This document shows, one piece after another, positions 1-5,606 of a DNA stretch of 5,759 nucleotides; positions within the stretch are counted from its first letter, which is position 1; each line of letters begins with the position of its first letter. Both the position numbers and the translations under genes were made by a program. Below the pieces are notes generated by a model that saw nothing but the letters and a program-made list of their open reading frames with translations, was not told the DNA's origin and made no database searches. The DNA is taken from positions 1-5,759 of the forward strand of contig JBJOPY010000314.1 in NCBI GenBank assembly GCA_046050405.1, read 5' to 3'. The DNA comes from JADKCL01 sp046050405 (GTDB lineage: Bacteria > Bacteroidota > Bacteroidia > J057 > JADKCL01).

Positions 1-48
1 CACCGGGTCGGTGATGGTAAGCGTCTGCGATTTCTGTGCCGCGAATCC
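1..48. repeat. Direct repeat, copy 2 (47/48 identical to 418-465)
   Basis: The first 48 bases match 418-465 at 47 positions; the single difference is G at 41 against A at 458. The copy starts at the window edge, so its real extent to the left is unknown. Both copies lie in the same minus-strand reading frame. Confidence 0.9.
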
Positions 49-504
49 ACTGAGGAGCCAATTAATACGGTCGGCCTCGGTCGTCTGGAGCCTGCGCGAA
101 AGTACCTCCCTTATTACCTTCAAGTCCGGGGTTTCCAGATAAAGCTGGTCGATGATCGTTCGAAAGTCATTGTCTACGGTTTGCTCGTAAAGCTTGAAAA
201 GGTTGATGCGTACTTGTCGCAATCCCATCTCAATCTCGTCGGGTACGGGACTCAATTTTTGCAGACTGTCAATGCCGTTCCTGGCGGCAGTCAGTACTTG
301 CTCCAGCTGGTTCGTGGCTGTCGTCTTGTCTTCCGGTGGTTCCTTCAACATCGCCAAGAGCTTCTTGAACTCTCCCTCCATGACATAGAACAGATTCCCC
401 TCGTAATCGTTGTACTTCACCGGGTCGGTGATGGTAAGCGTCTGCGATTTCTGTGCCACGAATCCGAGGGTGATCAGGAGCAGCAGGATGGATTTTTGGA
501 TCAT
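1..504 (-). CDS. Partial secreted protein with an in-frame 139-codon-period repeat
   Basis: An open frame of 168 codons runs from an ATG at 504 to the left edge with no stop, so the C-terminus is missing. Residues 1-18 look like a signal peptide (Lys4, then a run of Ile/Leu to Gly-Phe-Val-Ala), suggesting export. The rest is mostly predicted helix rich in Glu, Lys, Leu and Gln. After the signal come the motifs DPVKYNDYEG and, later, LQKLSPVPDE. The arrangement weakly recalls the small helical surface proteins annotated as the LIC11966 family, but this is an impression, not an identification. Residues 14-29 (GFVAQKSQTLTITDPV) recur as residues 153-168 with one change (V to A), 139 codons apart and in the same frame, so the protein may contain or be entering a second copy. 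No Shine-Dalgarno precedes the ATG. A poor -7-like TATTTTTA lies at 544-551 on the minus strand. I am confident it is coding; the function is unknown. Confidence 0.75.
   Translation of the reverse strand, partial: MIQKSILLLLITLGFVAQKSQTLTITDPVKYNDYEGNLFYVMEGEFKKLLAMLKEPPEDKTTATNQLEQVLTAARNGIDSLQKLSPVPDEIEMGLRQVRINLFKLYEQTVDNDFRTIIDQLYLETPDLKVIREVLSRRLQTTEADRINWLLSGFAAQKSQTLTITDPV
418..465. repeat. Direct repeat, copy 1, covering the end of the signal peptide
   Basis: This is the partner of 1-48, offset by 417 bp, which is exactly 139 codons. It codes for residues 14-29 of the left-edge protein, from the end of the signal peptide into the mature N-terminus. Beyond position 465 clear identity stops, although a weak GAGGAGC/CAGGAGC similarity continues a few bases on. 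Confidence 0.9.
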
Positions 505-508
505 TGTA

Positions 509-542
509 AGCGTCGTTTCAAGTGATGTCGTGATGAAACGCT
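509..542 (-). other. Inverted repeat just upstream of the left-edge gene
   Basis: CGTTTCA at 514-520 pairs perfectly with TGAAACG at 534-540, with a 13-base loop. An alternative pairing adds AGC (509-511) with GCT (540-542) across a small bulge. The stem lies 10 bases upstream of the ATG at 504, so it could be a 5' leader hairpin or an operator. A 7-bp stem can arise by chance, so this is only a candidate. Confidence 0.3.
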
Positions 543-718
543 GTAAAAATAAGAATTTTCTTGGGACAAAGGGTGGATGGGAGCCGGTGCAATCCAAAAG
601 ATGGGTCACCCTAAGTCCAGATGGATTCCCAGTTCCAGCTTACCAGCTTATTGGAGAGGATCCATGTCACCATCCGCAAGACGGGGAAGCACCACCCGGA
701 ACAGGACAGCCCATGCGT

Positions 719-1435
719 TCATGGTCTCCGGGAGGGATGCGTGACGCGGAAAAAGTCCAGGCCCAGGATGTGCATGGCCTCCACCATGGCCGGTTCAGGA
801 CTGGCCTCCCAAGCCAGCGCCTCGCCGGTGACAGGGTGGACGAGCTGGAGGCGCCACGCCATCAATTGCAGGGCGGACAGGCCGTATTTGTCCGCCCAGG
901 CATGGTTGTGGTGGCGGTCACCGCGCTTGAAATCACCCAGCACGGGGTGGCTGAGGTGGGCGAAGTGGCGTCGGATCTGGTGCATCCGCCCGGTATGCAG
1001 CCGTACCTCGGCCATGGAGTAGCGTGCGGTGGGGTAGCGGTCCACCGGCATGGGCAGCTCGGCCTGCGCCAGGCATCGATAGGTGGTCAGGGCGGGTTGG
1101 GGAGGGCCGGATCCGTCCTTCTTCAGGGGAGCGTCGATGGTCCCGCTCTCCGGAAGCCAACCCCGCACGATGGCAAGGTAAGTCTTGACGCAGGCTGCGG
1201 ATTCCCATCCCGCCTGCAGCAGCCGGGCAACGCTGGCATCCAGGGCAAACAGCAGGATACCCGCAGTGCCTCGGTCAAGACGGTGGACGGGATACACATG
1301 CCTGCCGAGCTGATTGCGCAACATTTGCAGGACATATACCCGGTCTTGTGAGATGCCCGTGCGGTGCACCAATATTCCTGAGGGCTTGCGGATGGCCACC
1401 ATGTGCTCGTCCTGAAAGAGTACCTGGAACTCCAT
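719..1435 (-). CDS. truC: tRNA pseudouridine(65) synthase TruC
   Basis: This is an RluA-family pseudouridine synthase that isomerises a uridine in tRNA; the closest match I recall is E. coli TruC, which makes pseudouridine 65. Counting from the ATG at 1435 (238 residues), the N-terminus MEFQVLFQDEHMVAIRKPSG aligns with the TruC start. The catalytic motif HRLDRGTAG places the nucleophilic Asp at residue 54, the same number as in E. coli TruC as I recall it. GPQPA-like, RYPTARY and TGRMHQIRRHFAHLSHP blocks follow in the usual order. There is no N-terminal S4 domain, as expected for TruC. A GTG at 1471 would add 12 residues (MAYGKNAQLHSP) with no family support, so I prefer the ATG. Neither start has a clear Shine-Dalgarno. 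The stop is TGA at 719-721. The gene stands alone on its strand, about 215 bp upstream of the left-edge gene, so cotranscription is possible but not shown. Confidence 0.92.
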   Translation of the reverse strand: MEFQVLFQDEHMVAIRKPSGILVHRTGISQDRVYVLQMLRNQLGRHVYPVHRLDRGTAGILLFALDASVARLLQAGWESAACVKTYLAIVRGWLPESGTIDAPLKKDGSGPPQPALTTYRCLAQAELPMPVDRYPTARYSMAEVRLHTGRMHQIRRHFAHLSHPVLGDFKRGDRHHNHAWADKYGLSALQLMAWRLQLVHPVTGEALAWEASPEPAMVEAMHILGLDFFRVTHPSRRP

Positions 1436-1564
1436 CGGGGAGTGAAGTTGGGCATTTTTGCCGTACGCCACGCCAATTTTTAACCCCTGCGGGAAGCCCT
1501 TGGAGGATTTCCGCCCAATCTTAGGCTGTGAATCAGCCTCTCAGAGCCTGGAAAGTCCGACCTC

Positions 1565-1589
1565 TTCAGCCCACATTGTTTGGGCTGAA
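1565..1589. other. Perfect 9-bp hairpin, loop 7
   Basis: TTCAGCCCA and TGGGCTGAA are exact inverted complements around CATTGTT. Neither strand has a T-tract after the stem, so it does not look like an intrinsic terminator. Its place between two divergent genes would fit an operator or a leader structure. The role is unknown. Confidence 0.5.
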
Positions 1590-1632
1590 ACCTCGACGCA
1601 TCTGTAAATCTTCATACCTTGGCGTAAAAATA

Positions 1633-1673
1633 GGGTTGGTGTGAGGGATGGAATGGCCTCGTTTTACCAACCC
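1633..1673. other. 8-bp inverted repeat with a 25-base loop
   Basis: GGGTTGGT (1633-1640) and ACCAACCC (1666-1673) are exact complements. A competing pairing, GTAAAA (1624-1629) with TTTTAC (1662-1667), overlaps it, so two alternative folds are possible. It lies about 100 bases upstream of the DUF2490 start and upstream of its candidate promoter, so if functional it is more likely a protein-binding site than part of the leader. Confidence 0.3.
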
Positions 1674-1701
1674 GTGAGTGCCAATGAACCCCGGGCTCCA
1701 G

Positions 1702-1733
1702 TTGCCAGCAATATCATGGGAAGAGTAATTTTA
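1702..1733 (+). promoter_or_regulatory. Candidate Bacteroidota-type promoter for the DUF2490 gene
   Basis: TTG at 1702-1704, then 21 bases, then TAATTTTA at 1726-1733. The Bacteroidota consensus is TTG, a spacer of roughly 17-23 bases, and TAnnTTTG; the last base of the -7 box differs (A for G). Transcription would start near 1740, about 30 bases before the ATG at 1772, which suits the gene. This is a pattern match only. Confidence 0.35.
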
Positions 1734-1771
1734 GCACCCCTATTCAAGGTCACAATGTAAGCAGTGAATAC

Positions 1772-2566
1772 ATGAACGTGAACGTAAGAATCTTAACACT
1801 GGCATCCATCCTCGCATGGATGTTTTCTCAAACCGCTTTTGGTCAAAACAACCGTTTGAATACCTACAACACCATCGGTTGGTACAACTATCTTGGCACG
1901 TTCAAAATCTCCAAAAGGCTAGGCATCCATACCGAGTATCAATGGCGCAGAAACAACCTCATCACAGAGCGGCAACAAAGCCTTCTAAGGGTAGGCGTGA
2001 ACTATCACCTACGCCCTGGCGTAACTTTCAGAATGGGATATGGCTGTATAGAAACCTTTCCATACGGAGCGTATCCCATCAATGGATGGGGGAGGGAGTT
2101 CACTGAGCATCGGATGTTTGAAATGGTACAATTGTCGCACCAGGAGGGCCTCGTCGTATTTCTTCACCGCTTCATGCTGGAGCAGAGGTTGGTAGGGCGC
2201 TACAGTTCGGCAAACATACGCTCCGAGGATGAATTTCCATTGTTACACAGGGCAAGGTATATGGCGCGACTTCAAATGCCGCTCAAAGGCCAAGAAGTAA
2301 AAGACAAAACACCCTATGTTGCAGTCTATGACGAGATGATGATTGGCTTTGGGAAAAATGTCAATGCCAATGTATTTGACCAAAACAGAATCGGTGTGCT
2401 ATTCGGTTATCGATTGAACAAACGGACAACCATTGAGGGCGGATATTTGAACCAAACCCTGCAATTTGGAAGACCAATCAATGGCCGGAACGTTTTTCAG
2501 TACAATCAAGGACTGATCCTCAATGGTATCTTTAACTTTGACCTTGCCAGTCAAGGGAAGAAGTGA
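1772..2566 (+). CDS. DUF2490 family outer-membrane beta-barrel protein
   Basis: The protein has 264 residues, a normal length for DUF2490. Residues 1-24 form a signal peptide ending Thr-Ala-Phe-Gly before Gln25, so it is exported. The family pattern follows: an early aromatic strand (TIGWYNYLGTFKISKRLG, about 34-51), a QQSLLRVGVNYHLRPGV strand pair (68-84), a FRMGYG strand (86-91), the conserved EHR..E segment (112-117), an LEQRL strand (136-140) and an HRARYMARLQMPL strand (159-171). DEMMIGFGK (187-195), the strongly conserved FDQNRIGVLFGYRL (202-215) and closing strands ending at IFNFDL come last. DUF2490 proteins are thought to be outer-membrane barrels; no substrate is established. The ATG fits the signal peptide and there is no Shine-Dalgarno, as is usual in the phylum. 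It is the only plus-strand gene and looks clearly more A+T-rich than its neighbours, which could mean transfer or simply the Asn/Lys/Tyr-rich barrel composition. Confidence 0.9.
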   Translation: MNVNVRILTLASILAWMFSQTAFGQNNRLNTYNTIGWYNYLGTFKISKRLGIHTEYQWRRNNLITERQQSLLRVGVNYHLRPGVTFRMGYGCIETFPYGAYPINGWGREFTEHRMFEMVQLSHQEGLVVFLHRFMLEQRLVGRYSSANIRSEDEFPLLHRARYMARLQMPLKGQEVKDKTPYVAVYDEMMIGFGKNVNANVFDQNRIGVLFGYRLNKRTTIEGGYLNQTLQFGRPINGRNVFQYNQGLILNGIFNFDLASQGKK

Positions 2567-2745
2567 GAGCCGCTGGTCGGAACCGTTGCCAGTAGGTATC
2601 GACCTTGGTTCCGGTGGGATGTGGCATCGACCGAGCTACTCTTCATCGTTGGGAACACCGAGTGGAGGAAACCGGGTGGAACCCTGTCTGCCGTTCAGTA
2701 GCCACGCCCGCGAACGATGCCTGAAGGAGCCACAGCCCGGGTGAA
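2567..2745. other. Convergent intergenic region with weak inverted repeats
   Basis: Two convergent genes end here, so a two-way terminator is expected. CGGAACC (2578-2584) and GGTTCCG (2607-2613) form a 7-bp stem with a 22-base loop. GGTCG (2575-2579) and CGACC (2600-2604) form a rival stem. CATCGTT near 2644 can pair with AACGATG near 2713. None is followed by a clear T-tract, so no terminator can be called with confidence. Short ORFs here have no recognisable features. Confidence 0.4.
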
Positions 2746-3312
2746 CTATTCCTCTTCGTCTCCTTTCGGGACATCGAAGGCACTTTCGAATTGCACATCA
2801 CCGGGCTTGATTCTCGGAGTGGTGAGCTCATCTTCCCTGGCGGAAGCGGATTCCTCGGCGGTGGCCTTCCGCATCCCTGGTCGCAAGCCTTGCTGATATT
2901 GATAGACCTCGATGATGGGGCTTTCCTCGATCTTCGGGATTTGGAAGGGGACCAGCATTTCCTTCAGGTGCTCCGCTGTGCGTTCGTAGGCTTCCTTCAC
3001 ATCGTTGGCGTTCACCAGCAGGTAGGTGGTCACCTTCTTTTCCTTCTCGGTCTCCTCATCCATCAGGCTGTAGGTCACCTTGGTTCTGAACCAGAGATCG
3101 GTGTCGCCATAAAACACGACCTCCTTGATATTGCTCCGGGCCACACTCATCATGGTGACTTCCCGCATGCCTTCACCGACCTCCTGCATCACGCGAGCCT
3201 CCGTCTCCGTGAAGCTCATCGCATCCACCAGGTACTGTTCGGTCATCTGCTTGACGAGACCATTGTCCATCTGCCGCAGAAATTTCACCTTTGCTTGAAA
3301 CCACTCAGACAT
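2746..3312 (-). CDS. DUF4494 domain-containing protein
   Basis: This is a 188-residue soluble protein with no signal peptide or membrane segment, so it is cytoplasmic. The N-terminus (MSEWFQAKVKF, then NGLVKQMTEQYLVDAMSFTETEAR) matches the hallmark of the DUF4494 family: WF.xKV, a basic/acidic linker, then YLVDA.SFTEAEAR. It is followed by a WFRTKVTY strand, a VTTYLLVNANDVKEAYE block and an IIEVYQY strand near residue 137. Family members are usually about 150 residues; the extra here is an unconserved charged C-terminal tail from about residue 145 ending GDEEE. The family's function is not established. I chose the ATG at 3312 over a GTG two codons earlier (3318), since it gives the typical N-terminus. 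A perfect -7 element lies 26 bases upstream. It appears to be transcribed alone. Confidence 0.88.
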   Translation of the reverse strand: MSEWFQAKVKFLRQMDNGLVKQMTEQYLVDAMSFTETEARVMQEVGEGMREVTMMSVARSNIKEVVFYGDTDLWFRTKVTYSLMDEETEKEKKVTTYLLVNANDVKEAYERTAEHLKEMLVPFQIPKIEESPIIEVYQYQQGLRPGMRKATAEESASAREDELTTPRIKPGDVQFESAFDVPKGDEEE

Positions 3313-3337
3313 TTCCACTCAATTTTATTCAGGGAGG

Positions 3338-3345
3338 CAAAGATA
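3338..3345 (-). promoter_or_regulatory. Perfect TAnnTTTG -7 box upstream of the DUF4494 gene
   Basis: Reading the minus strand, TATCTTTG matches the Bacteroidota -7 consensus at every fixed position. Transcription would start around 3331, leaving a leader of about 19 bases before the ATG at 3312. I could not find a TTG at the usual -33 distance, so the call rests on the -7 box and its placement. Confidence 0.45.
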
Positions 3346-3435
3346 ATGCAGCTCCCGTGTTCTTGGGACAGGGAGTTTTGCACAATTTGTGGATGATACA
3401 GCGACGGAACACTGGCCGAAAGTGCAAGGGTGATG

Positions 3436-3463
3436 CGCCCTCCTTCCCAGGGGAAGGGGGGCG
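3436..3463. repeat. 28-bp near-perfect palindrome
   Basis: CGCCC-T-CCTTCCC (3436-3448) pairs with GGGAAGG-G-GGGCG (3451-3463) around a two-base centre AG. All positions match except one T/G pair, which is a wobble in plus-strand RNA and a C/A mismatch in minus-strand RNA. There is no T-tract on either side, so it does not read as an ordinary intrinsic terminator. A dispersed REP-like intergenic element is one possibility, but only this single copy is visible in the window. Confidence 0.6.
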
Positions 3464-3508
3464 TCGTCCCTGACGCTAGGCCCCCGGCTCTATCCGTTAG
3501 GGATCGAC
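3463..3508. other. Second imperfect inverted repeat abutting the palindrome
   Basis: GTCGTCCCT (3463-3471) pairs with AGGGA-T-CGAC (3499-3508), nine pairs with one bulged T, closing a 27-base loop that contains a C-run and a G/C-rich core. It begins on the last base of the preceding palindrome, so the two may form one structured unit. Confidence 0.4.
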
Positions 3509-3649
3509 CATGGGGAGGGCTCGGAAGGCATGCCCGCGCCACGGGGGATCCGGCCATCTTCGCAGAGAACTCCCGCAGCGCTTTGCGACGTTCAGGGATC
3601 GGATTCCGGTGCTGTGTGAAGAAACAGGCACTATGCCGACCAGCAAAAG

Positions 3650-4267
3650 CTACTTGGCCAAGCCCCAGCCTTCCAAGGCGGATTTATTGGTGGGGTCGTA
3701 GATCAGTGCCTTCTCGAACAACACCTTTGCCTCGGCCTTTTTGGCCTGCTGGAGGCAGGTCCAGCCCAGCATCAGCAATGCCGGCCCGTCAAAAGGGTAA
3801 AGGTTGACGACCTTCTCGAAATTCGTATAGGCATTCACATAGTCCTCGCGGTAATAGTAGATGTTGCCCAGGCCGTACAGTGCCTGGGTGTTCTGTGGGG
3901 CAATGGCGAGGATATCCTCATAGCACTTCTTGATTGCATCCCAATTTTCCAGCACCGTGGCAGGGTAGATGTATCCGAATTTGGGTTCTATCGCATACGG
4001 CTTCAGCTTCATCGCAGTCTCGTAGTACTTCACCGCGTCAGTCGGACGGGAATCCATGTAGCACAGCCAGCCGATGCGCATATTGAGTTCATAGGACCGT
4101 GCATCATAGACTGCCTGCAGGTCGTTGATCGCTGCGGCATAGAGCTGGCTTGCCTCATGGGCATAGCTCTTGGCAAAGGCATCCTTCAGGGCTGACTGGC
4201 CGCAAATGGTTTGCCAACCCAGGAAGAGGAGCAGAAAGAAGAAACCGAAGAATCGAAAATGTCTCAT
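3650..4267 (-). CDS. Small secreted TPR protein
   Basis: The protein has 205 residues. Residues 1-23 form a strong Phe/Leu-rich signal peptide ending Ile-Cys-Gly before Gln24; Cys22 lacks a good lipobox, so a periplasmic soluble protein is more likely than a lipoprotein. After a helical lead-in (25-56) come about four tetratricopeptide repeats: roughly 59-90, 95-124, 127-158 and 161-192. The clearest are ALYGLGNIYYYREDYVNAYTNFEKVVNLYP (129-158) and the next unit ending ALIYDP. TPRs mediate protein-protein contacts. The ATG overlaps the stop of the upstream TPR-barrel gene as ATGA (4264-4267), which points to one transcript with translational coupling and to a shared job, perhaps as a periplasmic partner of that barrel. 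The stop is TAG. The specific function is unknown. Confidence 0.85.
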   Translation of the reverse strand: MRHFRFFGFFFLLLFLGWQTICGQSALKDAFAKSYAHEASQLYAAAINDLQAVYDARSYELNMRIGWLCYMDSRPTDAVKYYETAMKLKPYAIEPKFGYIYPATVLENWDAIKKCYEDILAIAPQNTQALYGLGNIYYYREDYVNAYTNFEKVVNLYPFDGPALLMLGWTCLQQAKKAEAKVLFEKALIYDPTNKSALEGWGLAK

Positions 4268-5559
4268 AAATTTACGTTTATACCAGTGAAAAATGAGTTG
4301 TATCGGAATGGCCTCGCATCGAGACTGGAGGACTTGGTTTCATGCTGGTAAAGCAGATAGAGCCCCAGTCGGGTCGAGAGATTGAACTGGGCGAGACCCG
4401 AGATCCGGTCCTTCAATGGGTCTGCGCTATTGTTCACGAGGGTGCCGTCGAATTCATTGAAGTTGCTCGTGCCGCATTTGAAGTAGCGTGCCTCGAGGTA
4501 GATGTTCCTGACGGGGTACCCACCGATCGACAGCCAAGTAAGTAGGCTTGACGCTGACTGCCTGTGGAGGGATGCCGCGACGGACAAGAGGATGCGTTGC
4601 TGAAGAATGGGGGGATTCAGATCCAGGGCCACCCCTGCCTGCCATGCCGATATGTTCGTGACACTGTCCCTCGCACCCAGAGGAGTCTGTGTGCGGATGC
4701 TGGTCTGGAGCGATGTCCGGTTTGCGGAGGCCTTCAGCTGAAAATAAGCCTTTTGGTAGCCTAGGCTCAGGTGGAGGAGATGGCCCGTGCTGGAGAGCCT
4801 GGCATCGGGCCAGCCCCCTGGAGGTGGCGGGAGGAAGGGCGGATGTTGCGGAGGGAGGCTGCCCTTGAGGCCTAGAAGGTGGAGTACCCCAGTGGCATTG
4901 AAGCCCTTGCCGAGGTAGGCGTTGGGGGCTGCGAAGTAGTTCAATTGTCCGTATCTGCCTCCAGGAAGGCCTTGCGAAAGCACCCCGATCCCTTGCGAAA
5001 GCCTCCAGCGTGCTGCCAGCAGATGCGTGACATTCAGGGACAGTGTACTCATGTTGCCGGTGATTCCAGTATTGCTGCTGCGCTTGCTGCCACTCTCCAG
5101 GTTGAGACGTGAGATCAGCTGCTGCGTCTTCAGGCCAAGTTTCTTGCGGAGCGAGGGAAGCATGTCCTTCACGAGGAGTTGCGCCGCATGGATTTGTCCC
5201 GAGCGATAGAGGCTGAAGTAGAGATATTCCATCGTCTCGGGTTCGCCCGAATGGAATTCATGGGCCTTTCCGAAGTGCCTGGCTGCCGCAGCATACCTTT
5301 CCAAATGGAAACAGGCAGCACCGATGCGGTAGCGCAAGGCGAAATAATCCTGCCCGGCTGCCAAGGCACTGTCCCCGAAGGCCACCAGTTCGCGGTATTG
5401 ACCGGTCATGAAAAGTGACTTCGAACGGTCCTCGACCCTGGAATAGTCCAGAGATGCCTGAGCATGCAAGCGGTTTCCGGCATGGATCCACAATGCCGTG
5501 AACAGAATCGTCCGAACAATCACAGCACTGACTTTACGCCATATTTCCAAGATCTTCAA
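4264..5559 (-). CDS. TPR plus outer-membrane beta-barrel protein, start uncertain
   Basis: With the longest frame (TTG at 5559) the protein has 431 residues. A signal peptide ends near residue 34 (HAQ before ASLDY). Residues about 37-135 are TPR-like helices (SKSLFMTGQYRELVAFGDSAL, RYRIGAACFHLERYAAAARHF, EYLYFSLYRSGQIHAAQLLV). From about 165 the sequence switches to alternating strands typical of an outer-membrane barrel, ending FFTGINVNL. A proline-rich segment (236-248) is probably a loop. TPR-then-barrel layouts occur in polysaccharide exporters such as BcsC and PgaA and in YaiO-like proteins, but I see no specific signature of these. No in-frame ATG exists before the signal peptide: candidates are TTG 5559, TTG 5550 and GTG 5523. 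The GTG gives the most canonical signal peptide (MIVRTILFTALW...). The gene overlaps the next TPR gene by 4 bp and follows another minus-strand gene by about 50-80 bp. Confidence 0.82.
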   Translation of the reverse strand: MKILEIWRKVSAVIVRTILFTALWIHAGNRLHAQASLDYSRVEDRSKSLFMTGQYRELVAFGDSALAAGQDYFALRYRIGAACFHLERYAAAARHFGKAHEFHSGEPETMEYLYFSLYRSGQIHAAQLLVKDMLPSLRKKLGLKTQQLISRLNLESGSKRSSNTGITGNMSTLSLNVTHLLAARWRLSQGIGVLSQGLPGGRYGQLNYFAAPNAYLGKGFNATGVLHLLGLKGSLPPQHPPFLPPPPGGWPDARLSSTGHLLHLSLGYQKAYFQLKASANRTSLQTSIRTQTPLGARDSVTNISAWQAGVALDLNPPILQQRILLSVAASLHRQSASSLLTWLSIGGYPVRNIYLEARYFKCGTSNFNEFDGTLVNNSADPLKDRISGLAQFNLSTRLGLYLLYQHETKSSSLDARPFRYNSFFTGINVNL

Positions 5560-5578
5560 GTGGTATTTTGATATTCAT
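5534..5578 (-). other. Possible 14-codon upstream ORF (leader peptide) with Shine-Dalgarno
   Basis: An ATG at 5578 is preceded by AAGGA (minus strand, 5584-5588) at a 5-base distance, the only good Shine-Dalgarno arrangement noticed in the window. It opens a frame coding MNIKIPLEDLGNMA that ends with TAA at 5534-5536, 10 bases before the GTG candidate start of the TPR-barrel gene and in a different frame from it. It could be a coupling leader, a remnant of the true start after a frameshift, or chance. Confidence 0.3.
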
Positions 5579-5606
5579 TTTTGTCCTTGAATCACAGGGG
5601 GTGCCG

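Larger units (their letters stand above)
1436..1771. other. Non-coding gap between divergent genes, with inverted repeats
   Basis: No convincing ORF is present here between truC (leftward) and the DUF2490 gene (rightward). It should hold both promoters. I see three inverted repeats: AGGCTG/CAGCCT (1523-1528/1534-1539), TTCAGCCCA/TGGGCTGAA (1565-1573/1581-1589) and GGGTTGGT/ACCAACCC (1633-1640/1666-1673). A candidate promoter for the rightward gene starts near 1702. No good -7 element for truC was found. Confidence 0.6.
3346..3649. other. Intergenic region with a palindromic element, no gene
   Basis: This stretch separates the end of the TPR operon from the DUF4494 promoter, both on the minus strand. 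Frames through it are proline/arginine/glycine-rich shadows with no domain. It holds a strong palindrome at 3436-3463 and a second imperfect stem at 3463-3508. The remainder, about 3509-3649, shows nothing I can interpret; a terminator for the operon is expected here but no T-tract stem is visible. Confidence 0.6.

Noticed and set aside
558..568. An 11-base word TTCTTGGGACA shared with 3360-3370, both upstream of minus-strand genes
   Set aside because: A few repeated 11-mers are expected by chance in a sequence this long, and the spacing to the candidate -7 boxes differs.
647..722. A 24-codon minus-strand ORF starting with an ATGA overlap at the truC stop
   Set aside because: It is too short, shows no recognisable feature and ends quickly; ATGA overlaps this short occur by chance.
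410..1351. A 313-codon plus-strand ORF antisense to truC and the left-edge gene
   Set aside because: It lies opposite two genes with clear protein signatures, has no domain, and its composition is that of a mirror frame in GC-rich DNA.
1435..1471. A longer truC start at GTG 1471, adding 12 residues
   Set aside because: The added residues have no counterpart in TruC, and the ATG at 1435 puts the catalytic Asp at position 54 as in the E. coli enzyme.
2791..3396. A 201-codon plus-strand ORF opposite the DUF4494 gene
   Set aside because: The minus-strand frame matches a known family; the His/Leu/Gly-rich plus frame is its complement shadow.
3436..3463. The palindrome as an intrinsic terminator for the TPR operon
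   Set aside because: It lies about 190 bases beyond the operon's stop, has no T-tract on the minus-strand side, and has a C/A mismatch in that orientation.
3430..3807. A plus-strand ORF of 125 codons across the 3346-3649 gap, and a 90-codon minus ORF at 3285-3557
   Set aside because: Both are low-complexity Pro/Arg/Gly frames crossing a palindromic intergenic region; the minus one also crosses the DUF4494 start and the plus one the TPR gene end.
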